The notes under the pieces: generated by a model | The model's input: the letters and a program-made list of their open reading frames with translations, nothing else | Databases searched by the model: none | What the model was told of the DNA's origin: nothing | Shown here: positions 8,015 through 15,305 of the stretch, one piece after another | Layout: each line of letters starts with the position of its first letter | Numbering within the stretch: the first letter of the stretch is position 1 | Made by a program: the position numbers and the translations under genes | NCBI GenBank assembly: GCA_903912435.1 | Contig: CAIWHI010000771.1 | Location: forward strand, 1-23,462 | Direction: 5' to 3' | Length of the DNA: 23,462 bases | DNA from: an uncultured Bacteroidota bacterium | GTDB lineage: Bacteria; Bacteroidota; Bacteroidia; Chitinophagales; Chitinophagaceae

Positions 8015-8032
8015 TTGTTCCACGTGGAACAA
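8015..8032. other. parS centromere site, perfect palindrome
   Basis: TTGTTCCACGTGGAACAA is a perfect 18-bp palindrome containing TGTTCCACGTGGAACA, one of the standard forms of the bacterial chromosomal parS site bound by ParB. It lies in the gap between the divergent mnmG and the small outer-membrane gene, about 4.5 kb from the DnaA-box cluster. ParB loading here would mark the origin region for segregation and SMC loading. Confidence 0.88.
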
Positions 8033-8092
8033 AAATAATTTTACAACTTTAACAATATCCTACACAATATTTCGTTATTTTAGTACTACTAA

Positions 8093-8725
8093 ATGCAATA
8101 TCTCACACAAATATCGAAAGCAAGTCTACCAATAGCACTACTGCTGTTAAGTAGCCTTTGCACACATGCCAGGATAAAGCATTCTAATAAAGAAAAAACA
8201 AAGAATACAACCACAATCAGTCTTAAATCTGGTGAATCACTATCATTAAATAGCAACAACTTTGCACAAGATAGTAAGATAAATAAAAAGAACACAGGCG
8301 TTTACGTTCAAAAGAAATTAAACGCACACTTAAGTGTAGAAGCAGGTTATTTACAGCAAAAAGACTGTAGTACGCAAATAAATAATCAGGGTAAATACAA
8401 AATTCTAAGCAATAATCAATTCCAGATACCAATAACCCTTCAATACTACGTTCTGCCCACTAAAAGTAAGCTTCAACCTTATTATGGTACTGGTATAGTT
8501 TACAACCCTGAAAACCAAAATAAAAGCCAATATACTAAGAATGACATTACTAAAGTGGAGAATAACGATAATTCTGGCCACAAAACAATATCAATAGTGT
8601 TTACACAGGGCATTAGCTATGAGGTAAATACCAAGATACAGATAAATCAATCTTTCCACTTCATAACAGGTAACCAAAATCAAACATTTGGATTCGACCT
8701 GGGTATAGGCTATAAGTTTCCTTAA
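8093..8725 (+). CDS. Small outer-membrane beta-barrel-like protein
   Basis: A 210-residue protein. A hydrophobic N-terminal segment (about residues 10-26, ALLLLSSLCTHA) looks like a signal peptide. Next comes a low-complexity Lys/Asn/Ser-rich linker, and from about residue 70 alternating strands with aromatic and Gly positions: VYVQKKLNAHLSVEAGYL, then PITLQYYVLP, LQPYYGTGIVY and FGFDLGIGYKF at the end. Such 8-strand-like small barrels resemble OmpW/OmpA-type membrane domains; no specific family is certain. The gene begins 61 bp after parS and diverges from mnmG. No exact -7 box was found. A lipoprotein reading (Cys near residue 23) is possible but lacks a clean lipobox. Confidence 0.65.
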   Translation: MQYLTQISKASLPIALLLLSSLCTHARIKHSNKEKTKNTTTISLKSGESLSLNSNNFAQDSKINKKNTGVYVQKKLNAHLSVEAGYLQQKDCSTQINNQGKYKILSNNQFQIPITLQYYVLPTKSKLQPYYGTGIVYNPENQNKSQYTKNDITKVENNDNSGHKTISIVFTQGISYEVNTKIQINQSFHFITGNQNQTFGFDLGIGYKFP

Positions 8726-9091
8726 TAACCATCTGAATTTCAGTTAAAATAAGCAACGACATTATCAGAAAGATTACTAGCTACCCTTGTTTCGTAGTTC
8801 TCTATTAATCAAAGCCTAGCCTTACACTAAACCTCTTCGTAAGTACATAGATTACATCCCAAGTATCAATATAAAGCTATAAAGCAAACTCATAAATGGA
8901 CAGCCTCTGTCCATTCTATGCTACCATGCAATAATTCCTGCCTCCCAATAAATAGCACACTTATAAGAATACCCCATAATCCCAATTGCAACATAACTAA
9001 TTGACAATCAATACCTAACAATTAAATCGCACCCTAAACAATAGTTGCAAGTCTATTAAAAAAAAATCAGCCAATAAGAATAATACAAAAT
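8726..9091. other. Gene-free stretch with one perfect hairpin
   Basis: No credible coding frame on either strand. The DNA is AT-rich. The only structure seen is AATGGACAG-CCT-CTGTCCATT at 8895-8915, a 9-bp perfect stem with a 3-nt loop about 170 bp after the outer-membrane gene. It has no T run, so it is not a classical terminator. Confidence 0.6.
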
Positions 9092-9122
9092 AAAAATGGC
9101 CCCCATATTGGAGGCCATTTTT
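9092..9122. terminator. Terminator of the PA-domain gene
   Basis: AAAAATGGCC (9092-9101) pairs with GGCCATTTTT (9113-9122) around an 11-nt loop. On the minus strand the stem runs into TTTTTA, so it fits an intrinsic terminator 19 bp after the stop of the gene that ends at 9141. Confidence 0.85.
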
Positions 9123-9140
9123 AATAATAGAAGATTGAAA

Positions 9141-11165
9141 TTATTTGATAACAGTAAATGACCTAAAGACATTTTTACCATCTACGTTTACTATAAGGTA
9201 ATAGTTACCAGAAGCAAGTGTAGTAGTTGGATATTTATAAGTATCGTTCATAACGTTAGTGTGAACTTCTTTCACAACAGTATGACCACTATTGTCTACA
9301 ATGCTATAAGTAACTGTGCTAGCAGTAGTGTATAAGTCAATAAATGCGTTTACATAATCACTTGCAGGGTTAGGAATTACCTCAAACCTAGAGAAAACAG
9401 GAGATACAGCCTTTACACCTATATTTGAATGATGAGACGTATCAACCACAGGATGATTGTTAACCCACAAAGGAACGTTAGCCACCAAACCTTTCTGTGA
9501 TGAAAATACAACTGAATCAATGTCAACTGACTGACCAAAAGGACTATGAATCATAGCACTTCCTGGGTTATCCCATTGGCTATTAGTAGATTTTCTGTCA
9601 CCGGCATAAACAGGAGTTCCATATTCAAGAACATTGTGGAAATGGTAACGTCCATATGTACGTGGATAATAGTCACTACCTCCATCACAACCCATATAGA
9701 ATATAGTTGAAGTACCTACTGATGGCATTTCAGCACCTACATAATACCAACTATTATCTTGAAGTATTATAGTAGTTGGGTTATCGTTAGAGTCTAATAC
9801 TGCAGCTGTAAAATAACCATCTACTGAATCAGTAGTACCGTTAAACTTTTTATAACCATTACCTAATAATTGCAACTCACCATTTTGTATAAAGCTATCA
9901 GCAGGCTGTCCATTAGCACCATCAACCCATTTGAAAAACCATACGTTAACTTCGGTACCAGTAGGAATAAGACCTGCACCTGTGCTACATGATAATGAAA
10001 ACTGAACACTATCAGCAGAGCTACCACCTTTAGCTACATAATAAGTAGGACCCCAGATATATGGTGTACCACTAGCTGATGTATATAATGATACAAAAGG
10101 ACGATGTTTAGCGAAATCATAACGACCTTTTGAATACAGACTATCAGTAGCATAAAAAGAATAGGTAGCAGTATTATCTCCAGTAAATTGATCTACCGCA
10201 TCTGAAGTAACAGAGTAAGTAACATCATAACGGCCAGTAGTACCTGCTGTTAATTCAGGTAGGTTATACTGATTAGGACAATACATTGCATAAATTGAGT
10301 CAATAGCAGGGAAAGAAGCCAATGATACAGAGTCCTTTACAATTACTGTAGCAGAAGAACCTGTAGGAGTAAAACTTGCTGTAGCTTTTAACTTCACGTT
10401 AGTGGCAGTAGATGTACCAAAATTGGCTACAAATGCTCCATTAAGGCCTTTATAAGCCATTGGATTTGTTCCATTGATCTGGTTTGACGGGATACAAGTA
10501 TTATGCCATGTAGCAATACTACCTGTAAATAGACCAAGGTCATCAATATTACCAAGACCCCATGGTGTAATAGTCATTTTTACTCCATTAGGATTTCCTG
10601 CTGCTACAGAATCCTTGTATTGGTTAACGATTGCTATACCGTCTAAGTTTCCAATCATAAATACTGGAATAGTTACAGATGCACCTGAACCACCAGCAGC
10701 CATGCCAACAGGACCTTCACCTGGATACTCATTAATAATAACACAGGCTATAGCACCTGCATTTTGGGCAACTAAAGCTTTATAACCGAATTCACAAGCA
10801 CTGCCTCCCAAAGGACCACGCCATATTAGAGCAATCTTACCTGTCATTGAACCTGCAGGAAAACCACTGCAACCACAGGTATCAGAACCTGTTGGTGCCA
10901 TAACCACTGTATCATTAACTAATGGAGTAACCAATGTACCACCCCAAGAACCGGATGCTGTGGTAAATACTTTGTCACCAGCAATAATAGCTGGTTTGGT
11001 AACTTCAAGTCTGGTACCTACATAATCTTTATACCAGTTATTAACTGCTGTAGTTCCACCTAAAGTGCCAGTGGCAATAGGATGGGCTGTTTGGGCATTA
11101 AGTGCGCTTGCGCCCAGCATTAAAGAGCCTAGAAATAATTTTTTTAGTGTGTCGAATTGTATCAT
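9141..11165 (-). CDS. Secreted PA-domain protein with T9SS type A sorting domain
   Basis: A 674-residue protein. The N-terminus (LKKLFLGSLMLGASALNAQ, about residues 7-25) is a signal peptide with a typical AxAQ end. A protease-associated (PA) domain lies at about 85-200: SMTGKIALIWRGPLGGSACE, then AQNAGAIACVIINE and VTIPVFMIGNLDG. The middle is beta-rich without a recognised catalytic motif. The C-terminal 75 residues (FEVIPNPASDYVNAFI to SGNYYLIVNVDGKNVFRSF) form a Por/T9SS sorting domain, removed as cargo crosses the outer membrane. PA domains usually sit in subtilisins or M28 peptidases, but no protease domain is visible here. It has its own promoter and terminator, so it appears monocistronic. 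Likely location is the cell surface or outside the cell. Confidence 0.88.
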   Translation of the reverse strand: MIQFDTLKKLFLGSLMLGASALNAQTAHPIATGTLGGTTAVNNWYKDYVGTRLEVTKPAIIAGDKVFTTASGSWGGTLVTPLVNDTVVMAPTGSDTCGCSGFPAGSMTGKIALIWRGPLGGSACEFGYKALVAQNAGAIACVIINEYPGEGPVGMAAGGSGASVTIPVFMIGNLDGIAIVNQYKDSVAAGNPNGVKMTITPWGLGNIDDLGLFTGSIATWHNTCIPSNQINGTNPMAYKGLNGAFVANFGTSTATNVKLKATASFTPTGSSATVIVKDSVSLASFPAIDSIYAMYCPNQYNLPELTAGTTGRYDVTYSVTSDAVDQFTGDNTATYSFYATDSLYSKGRYDFAKHRPFVSLYTSASGTPYIWGPTYYVAKGGSSADSVQFSLSCSTGAGLIPTGTEVNVWFFKWVDGANGQPADSFIQNGELQLLGNGYKKFNGTTDSVDGYFTAAVLDSNDNPTTIILQDNSWYYVGAEMPSVGTSTIFYMGCDGGSDYYPRTYGRYHFHNVLEYGTPVYAGDRKSTNSQWDNPGSAMIHSPFGQSVDIDSVVFSSQKGLVANVPLWVNNHPVVDTSHHSNIGVKAVSPVFSRFEVIPNPASDYVNAFIDLYTTASTVTYSIVDNSGHTVVKEVHTNVMNDTYKYPTTTLASGNYYLIVNVDGKNVFRSFTVIK

Positions 11166-11218
11166 AATTAATATGTTTGTTTGTTGCCGCTAAAATTATA
11201 AAAATTGTTTTACATAAA

Positions 11219-11226
11219 CAAAATTA
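11219..11226 (-). promoter_or_regulatory. -7 box of the PA-domain T9SS gene
   Basis: On the minus strand this reads TAATTTTG, an exact TAnnTTTG match, about 53 bp upstream of the ATG at 11165. The -33 position holds only a T-rich TTTTA, so the assignment rests mainly on the -7 box. Confidence 0.5.
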
Positions 11227-11429
11227 TCTTCTTTGTCTACCCTTCTTAAAATAACCAAAATTTAATACCATAGGCTAAATGCCCTATATAAGTCTCTTGG
11301 AAATTCTAAAATTACTACTAAATTATATCTCTAACAATAAGATTCCATTCACCTTTTACTCACAAAATAGAAATAGCTTACTCTTGCACAGTCTATTCTA
11401 CTTATCAGACAAATAAATTACCCATAAGA

Positions 11430-12434
11430 TTAATTACCAAGACCAAATTCCCTACTCATCTTTAACATCCTATCAATAGGTACTTTAGCTGCCAATCTTA
11501 ACTCTTCATTCATGGTAATTTCGGGAAGCTCGTATTTCATACATAAATACAATTTTTCCAGTGTATTCAATTTCATATGCGGACAATCATTGCACGCGCA
11601 TGAATTATCGGGAGGAGCTGCTAGTAATGTCTTACCGGGACAATTTATTTGCATTTGATGCAAAATTCCTGATTCAGTAGCCACAATAAAAACCTGGTCA
11701 TTACTTTGCTTTACATACTTTAACAATTGCGTAGTGGAACCAATAAAATCTGCAACATCCAGCAATTGCTCTTCACACTCCGGATGTGCAATAACCTTAG
11801 CATCAGGATATCGCTCCTTCAACTTAACTATCTTCTCTGTAGAAAAGATTTCATGTACCATACAAGCACCATTCCACAAAACCATTTGCCTGCCTGTCTT
11901 TCGGTTAATATAGCTTCCCAGATTTTTATCAGGAGCAAAGATTATTCTCTGGTCGGCAGGTAAACTCTCTACAATTAATTGTGCATTGCTCGATGTACAG
12001 ATAATATCACTCAGAGCTTTGATACCCGCAGAACAATTGACATAGGATATAACAAGGTGGTCAGGATACCTAGCTTTAAAGGCTTTAAACAACGCAGGTG
12101 GGCAACTATCGCTTAAAGAACAACCTGCCTTTAAATCGGGCAGCAACACCTTCTTACCAGGATTCAATATTTTAGCTGTCTCAGCCATAAAATGAACACC
12201 TGCAAAAACTATTATATCAGCATCAGTTTTTTCGGCCTTTTGAGCCAGTCCTAAACTATCACCAATATAATCGGCTATATCCTGTATATCAGGTTCCTGA
12301 TAATAGTGCGCCAGGATAATTGCATTTTTTTCCTGCTTCAGTTTTTTTATTTCAGAAAATAAATCCAAAGTAGGATCAATATCAAAATCGAGAAAACCTT
12401 TTTTCTCAATATCCTTCATATCTATGTTTACCAT
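11430..12434 (-). CDS. nadA: Quinolinate synthase NadA
   Basis: A 334-residue protein of the standard NadA length. Motifs in order: IILAHYYQEPDIQDIAD (about 39-55), GVHFMAETAKIL (79-90), AGCSLSDSC with candidate cluster ligand Cys105, NGACMVHE with Cys191, and CACNDCPHMKLNT near residue 280 with the third ligand. The enzyme condenses iminoaspartate with dihydroxyacetone phosphate to quinolinate in NAD synthesis, using an oxygen-sensitive [4Fe-4S] cluster held by three Cys. nadB and nadC are not adjacent. The first ATG (12434) is used; a second at residue 6 is possible. An exact -7 box lies 21-28 bp upstream. The gene points away from the origin that starts just upstream. Confidence 0.97.
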   Translation of the reverse strand: MVNIDMKDIEKKGFLDFDIDPTLDLFSEIKKLKQEKNAIILAHYYQEPDIQDIADYIGDSLGLAQKAEKTDADIIVFAGVHFMAETAKILNPGKKVLLPDLKAGCSLSDSCPPALFKAFKARYPDHLVISYVNCSAGIKALSDIICTSSNAQLIVESLPADQRIIFAPDKNLGSYINRKTGRQMVLWNGACMVHEIFSTEKIVKLKERYPDAKVIAHPECEEQLLDVADFIGSTTQLLKYVKQSNDQVFIVATESGILHQMQINCPGKTLLAAPPDNSCACNDCPHMKLNTLEKLYLCMKYELPEITMNEELRLAAKVPIDRMLKMSREFGLGN

Positions 12435-12454
12435 ACATGAATTATTAAGTAATG

Positions 12455-12462
12455 CAAAGGTA
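12455..12462 (-). promoter_or_regulatory. -7 box of nadA, at the left edge of oriC
   Basis: On the minus strand this reads TACCTTTG, an exact TAnnTTTG match, with TTTC 17 nt upstream as a degenerate -33 element. It predicts a transcript start near 12450 and a leader of about 16 nt. Confidence 0.6.
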
Positions 12463-12524
12463 CAATAGTTATTTTAGCCGAAACCAGCCGGGAAAAAATT
12501 AAATATTTTCATCTCTGCCCTACT

Positions 12525-12533
12525 TTATCCACA
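12525..12533 (+). promoter_or_regulatory. DnaA box 1
   Basis: Perfect TTATCCACA on the plus strand, the outermost left box of the cluster. Confidence 0.85.
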
Positions 12534-12718
12534 CTCCTATTAATAACTCTTGAAAATTTTAAAATCTAAATCTACTATTATTAAGAGTGGGGATACGGGG
12601 AATAAAAAAGGTTATTCCTATTGCAATTACCAAAAACCAATGTTACCCACACATTATTGCAAAGTTACCAACAGGTTAAAACGCCTGTTTTAAGCCATCT
12701 AACAGGTTTTATGTGGAT

Positions 12719-12727
12719 TGTGGATAA
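12719..12727 (-). promoter_or_regulatory. DnaA box 2
   Basis: Perfect TGTGGATAA (box on the minus strand). Its start lies 16 bp before box 3, in the same orientation, about one and a half helical turns. Confidence 0.85.
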
Positions 12728-12734
12728 CCTTGGC

Positions 12735-12743
12735 TGTGGATAA
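12735..12743 (-). promoter_or_regulatory. DnaA box 3
   Basis: Perfect TGTGGATAA (box on the minus strand), forming a tight tandem pair with box 2; a weaker TGTGTATAA in the same orientation follows at 12772-12780. Confidence 0.85.
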
Positions 12744-12783
12744 ATTTGCAGGGTGTTAATTCTGAGTAAACTGTGTATAATGG

Positions 12784-12820
12784 TTAGTGAACTAGGCATA
12801 AACTCACTAAAATGTTAGTG
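12784..12820. repeat. TTAGTG inverted and direct repeats inside oriC
   Basis: TTAGTGA (12784-12790), TCACTAA (12804-12810) and TTAGTG (12815-12820) lie within 37 bp. The last two form the hairpin-capable CACTAAAATGTTAGTG. They lie between the DnaA-box pair and box 4 and match no DnaA consensus. Confidence 0.6.
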
Positions 12821-12871
12821 TACAATTACTTATCCTTTTCACTCCATAGTTTCTACAGCACTTACCCACGT

Positions 12872-12880
12872 TTATCCACA
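12872..12880 (+). promoter_or_regulatory. DnaA box 4, next to the AT-rich unwinding candidate
   Basis: Perfect TTATCCACA on the plus strand, preceded by the near match TTACCCACG two bases away. It is the box closest to the AT-rich stretch. Confidence 0.85.
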
Positions 12881-12887
12881 CCCTAAT

Positions 12888-13080
12888 CTAATAACTTTCA
12901 CTTTTTTTCAATTACTTATATAATGAGATAAATTTACTGTGTTAAGTTTGTATTAAGGAATATTTATCTATTTTTTACTACTCACACAATTTGGTTGTAA
13001 GGTTATATATAAAAGGCATAAAAAGGAAAAGCCAAAATCTATCACACAAAAAAAGTAAATAATAATTAATCAAGACTATT
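12888..13080. other. AT-rich candidate DNA unwinding element
   Basis: Very AT-rich DNA with T tracts (CTTTTTTTC, CTATTTTTTAC) and TATATAAT, directly right of DnaA box 4 and ending before the serS promoter. Its position and composition fit an unwinding element; the exact melting site cannot be read from sequence alone. Confidence 0.55.
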
Positions 13081-13124
13081 TGCATTGGCAACAATATTTC
13101 CTGTTTTCATTTAGGGTAGTACAT

Positions 13125-13132
13125 TATCTTTG
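13125..13132 (+). promoter_or_regulatory. -7 box of serS, at the right edge of oriC
   Basis: TATCTTTG is an exact TAnnTTTG match with TTTTC 17 nt upstream. It predicts a leader of about 13 nt before the ATG at 13150. Together with the nadA promoter it gives transcription out of the origin on both sides. Confidence 0.6.
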
Positions 13133-13149
13133 CCATCAATTATTATTTT

Positions 13150-14421
13150 ATGTTGTCCATACATTTATTCAGGCAGAACAAAGAATTGATTCTTGAAGGC
13201 CTGAAAAAGAAAAACTTTAAAGACACCGACCTTGTAGACCAGATAATAGGTATAGATGAACAGCGCAGGCTGCTACAGGTGGAGAATGATAACCTTTCAG
13301 CTGCTGTGAACAGCGCATCCAAATCGGTAGGCCAACTAATGGCTAAGGGTGATAAAGAAGGGGCTGAAGCTATAAAGGCTCAGGTAGTGGCTAATAAAGA
13401 AAGAGCCAAATCTGTAGCCCAAAGCCTTGCAGAACTGGAAAAGGAGCAATATGAGGCATTGGTGAGATTGCCCAACCTGCCCCATTCAAGTGTACCCTAT
13501 GGTAGGACCCCTGAAGATAATGAAATAGTAAGGAGTGGTGGTGATATGCCCGACTTGAGTGCACAAAAAATGCCTCATTGGGAATTGGCAGCCAAATATG
13601 GCTTGATGGATTTTGAGCTGGGTAATAAAATTACCGGTGCTGGTTTCCCAGTATTTATGGGTCAGGGAGCAAGGTTGCAACGTGCTTTAATCAATTACTT
13701 CCTTAATTATAATATAGACGCTGGTTATAAAGAGTACTGTCCACCTTTTATGGTGAATGCAGAAAGTGCATTTGGTACTACCCAGCTACCTGATAAGGAA
13801 GGACAAATGTATCATGTTACCGAAGATGGTTTCTTTCTCATACCTACTGCTGAGGTACCTGTTACCAATGTTTATAGGGATGTTATTATTCCTGAAAGTG
13901 AATTACCGGTAAAGATGACTGCCTATTCGCCATGTTTCAGGCGTGAGGCTGGTTCTTATGGTAAAGACGTAAGAGGCCTGAACAGGGTACATCAGTTTGA
14001 CAAGGTAGAAGTAGTTCAATTGGCTAATCCGGCCAATAGCTACGAGATACTGGAAGAAATGGTAAGCCATGTGGAGCGCCTGGTGCAAAACCTGGGTCTG
14101 CCCTATCGTATATTGAGATTGTGTGGGGGCGATATGAGTTTCTCATCAGCACTCACCTACGATTTTGAGGTGTATAGTGCCGCACAGGAGCGTTGGCTGG
14201 AAGTGAGTTCAGTTTCTAACTTCGAAACTTTCCAAACCAACAGGATGAAAATCCGCTTTAAAGATGGCAGCAATAAAACCCAGATGGTGCATTCACTCAA
14301 TGGTAGTTCATTGGCATTGCCACGTATAATGGCATGTTTATTAGAAAACAACCAAACTCCCGAGGGTATTAGTATACCAGTGGCATTGCAACCTTATTTT
14401 GGAAAAGAAAAAATATCGTAG
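13150..14421 (+). CDS. serS: Seryl-tRNA synthetase
   Basis: A 423-residue class II synthetase of normal length. Residues 1 to about 105 form the antiparallel coiled-coil arm that grips the long variable arm of tRNA-Ser. The catalytic domain shows LIPTAEVPVTN, motif 2 CFRREAGSYGKDVRGLNRVH with the conserved FRxE, then VHQFDKVE, and motif 3 SLNGSSLALPRIMACLLEN with its conserved Arg. It activates serine with ATP and charges tRNA-Ser and tRNA-Sec. The ATG at 13150 gives the typical MLSIHLFRQN start. It is the first gene to the right of the origin and is transcribed away from it. Confidence 0.98.
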   Translation: MLSIHLFRQNKELILEGLKKKNFKDTDLVDQIIGIDEQRRLLQVENDNLSAAVNSASKSVGQLMAKGDKEGAEAIKAQVVANKERAKSVAQSLAELEKEQYEALVRLPNLPHSSVPYGRTPEDNEIVRSGGDMPDLSAQKMPHWELAAKYGLMDFELGNKITGAGFPVFMGQGARLQRALINYFLNYNIDAGYKEYCPPFMVNAESAFGTTQLPDKEGQMYHVTEDGFFLIPTAEVPVTNVYRDVIIPESELPVKMTAYSPCFRREAGSYGKDVRGLNRVHQFDKVEVVQLANPANSYEILEEMVSHVERLVQNLGLPYRILRLCGGDMSFSSALTYDFEVYSAAQERWLEVSSVSNFETFQTNRMKIRFKDGSNKTQMVHSLNGSSLALPRIMACLLENNQTPEGISIPVALQPYFGKEKIS

Positions 14422-14429
14422 TGAGTCGA

Positions 14430-14590
14430 AAGTAGATAGTATAAAGTAGAAAGATGTTCGTGAGCATGTTTTAGGATTAATTTAATGGCAAGCCTAAATA
14501 GTACTACTCAAAAAATATCTTTCTACTTTCTACTTTAGTCTTTCTACTATAAAAAAACCTCTTTCTACTTTATACGCTCTACTTTATACT
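14430..14590. repeat. TTTCTACTTT low-complexity and inverted repeats after serS
   Basis: GTATAAAGTAGAAAG at 14439-14453 is the exact complement of CTTTCTACTTTATAC at 14561-14575 (15 bp), and AAAGTAGAAAGAT (14443-14455) is the complement of ATCTTTCTACTTT (14517-14529). Further copies of TCTACTTT occur at 14530-14536 and 14578-14585. The block fills most of the 177-bp gap between serS and the DUF4293 gene. It can fold into alternative long hairpins. Confidence 0.7.
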
Positions 14591-14598
14591 AACAAAAC

Positions 14599-15051
14599 AT
14601 GATACAAAGAAAACAATCATTATTCTTATTAATAGCAGCCCTTATGGGTGCAGGTGTTTTTATCTTCGATCTTTACAGGTATCACTCTGGAATACATACA
14701 CTGGTAAATGGGGTGGATACAGTGGTAGATACTCCTAGTCACCTTGGTGTAACAGGTAATTATCCATTGTTGCTAATAGCTATAGTCATTACTATATTAC
14801 CGCTCATTACCATCTTTATGTATAAAGAGCGTAAACGCCAGATAGCTATGACTGCTGTAAGTTTAATAGGTACCCTTTCATTTATTGCAATGGCATTAAA
14901 CTATATTTCCCGTATAACACCAGCTCCACTCAACGGCAGTTATTATATTGGTTCGGTATTACCATGTGTATCAGTAGTATTTCTTATAATGGCATTATTA
15001 GGTATCCGTAAAGATGATAAGCTGGTAAAATCAATGGATAGGCTGAGGTAA
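14599..15051 (+). CDS. DUF4293 family four-helix membrane protein
   Basis: A 150-residue protein with four hydrophobic segments: about 7-24, 53-74, 81-99 and 114-135. The opening MIQRKQSLFLLIAALM, the basic MYKERKRQIAM loop after the second segment and the closing GIRKDDKLVKSMDRLR are the hallmarks of the Bacteroidota family DUF4293. The function is unknown; both termini probably face the cytoplasm (charge pattern, inference). It follows serS after a repeat-filled gap and may be cotranscribed with it. The family is a useful phylum marker. Confidence 0.85.
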   Translation: MIQRKQSLFLLIAALMGAGVFIFDLYRYHSGIHTLVNGVDTVVDTPSHLGVTGNYPLLLIAIVITILPLITIFMYKERKRQIAMTAVSLIGTLSFIAMALNYISRITPAPLNGSYYIGSVLPCVSVVFLIMALLGIRKDDKLVKSMDRLR

Positions 15052-15179
15052 ATTCAAAATTCCATCGAATTCTGAATTTTTTGGACACTAATGTATTCTG
15101 AAAAGTATTAGCTAAAAAAGTAAATGATGAACCAACAGCTTAATAAATGTTACCTAGCCCAATAATCTAGAAGCGGCAA

Positions 15180-15231
15180 TACCCCCTTGGGGCGTTGGCT
15201 TTGTGCGAAAGCGAAGGGGGCTAGGGGGATG
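15180..15231. repeat. GC-rich REP-like palindromic element
   Basis: A GC-rich island in AT-rich intergenic DNA. CCCCCTT (15182-15188) pairs with AAGGGGG (15214-15220), and an inner GCTTT/AAAGC pair gives a nested stem. The right end reads GGGGGCTAGGGGGATG. It resembles the dispersed CCCCCTAGCCCCC-type repeats common in Bacteroidota intergenic regions (recollection, not checked). No coding frame is present. Confidence 0.6.
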
Positions 15232-15268
15232 TAATTATTAAGAATATATATATAATTCAACCAAAATA

Positions 15269-15301
15269 AGAAACGGCTAAGGACACCCCTTAGCCGTTTC
15301 T
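15269..15301. terminator. Bidirectional terminator between DUF4293 and the outer-membrane gene
   Basis: A perfect 14-bp stem (AGAAACGGCTAAGG at 15269-15282 with its complement at 15288-15301) with a 5-nt loop. TATTTTTA follows on the plus strand and ATTTTGG on the minus strand. It lies 4 bp after the stop of the minus-strand barrel gene. Confidence 0.85.
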
Positions 15302-15305
15302 ATTT

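Larger units (their letters stand above)
12480..13120. other. oriC: Chromosomal replication origin (oriC)
   Basis: This non-coding stretch between divergent nadA and serS contains four perfect DnaA boxes: TTATCCACA at 12525-12533 and 12872-12880, and the complement TGTGGATAA at 12719-12727 and 12735-12743. TGTGTATAA at 12772-12780 fits the looser box TTWTNCACA in complement, and TTACCCACA (12643-12651), ATGTGGATT (12711-12719) and TTACCCACG (12862-12870) are near matches. A perfect 9-mer is expected by chance only about once per 100 kb or more on both strands, so this cluster is strongly non-random. An AT-rich stretch with T tracts follows on the right. Flanking genes diverge, and parS sites lie 4.5 kb away, as expected for an origin domain. 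dnaA itself is not in the window. Confidence 0.9.

Noticed and set aside
12588..12597. TGGGGATAC as an extra DnaA box
   Set aside because: Two mismatches to TGTGGATAA; such matches are expected by chance in this length.
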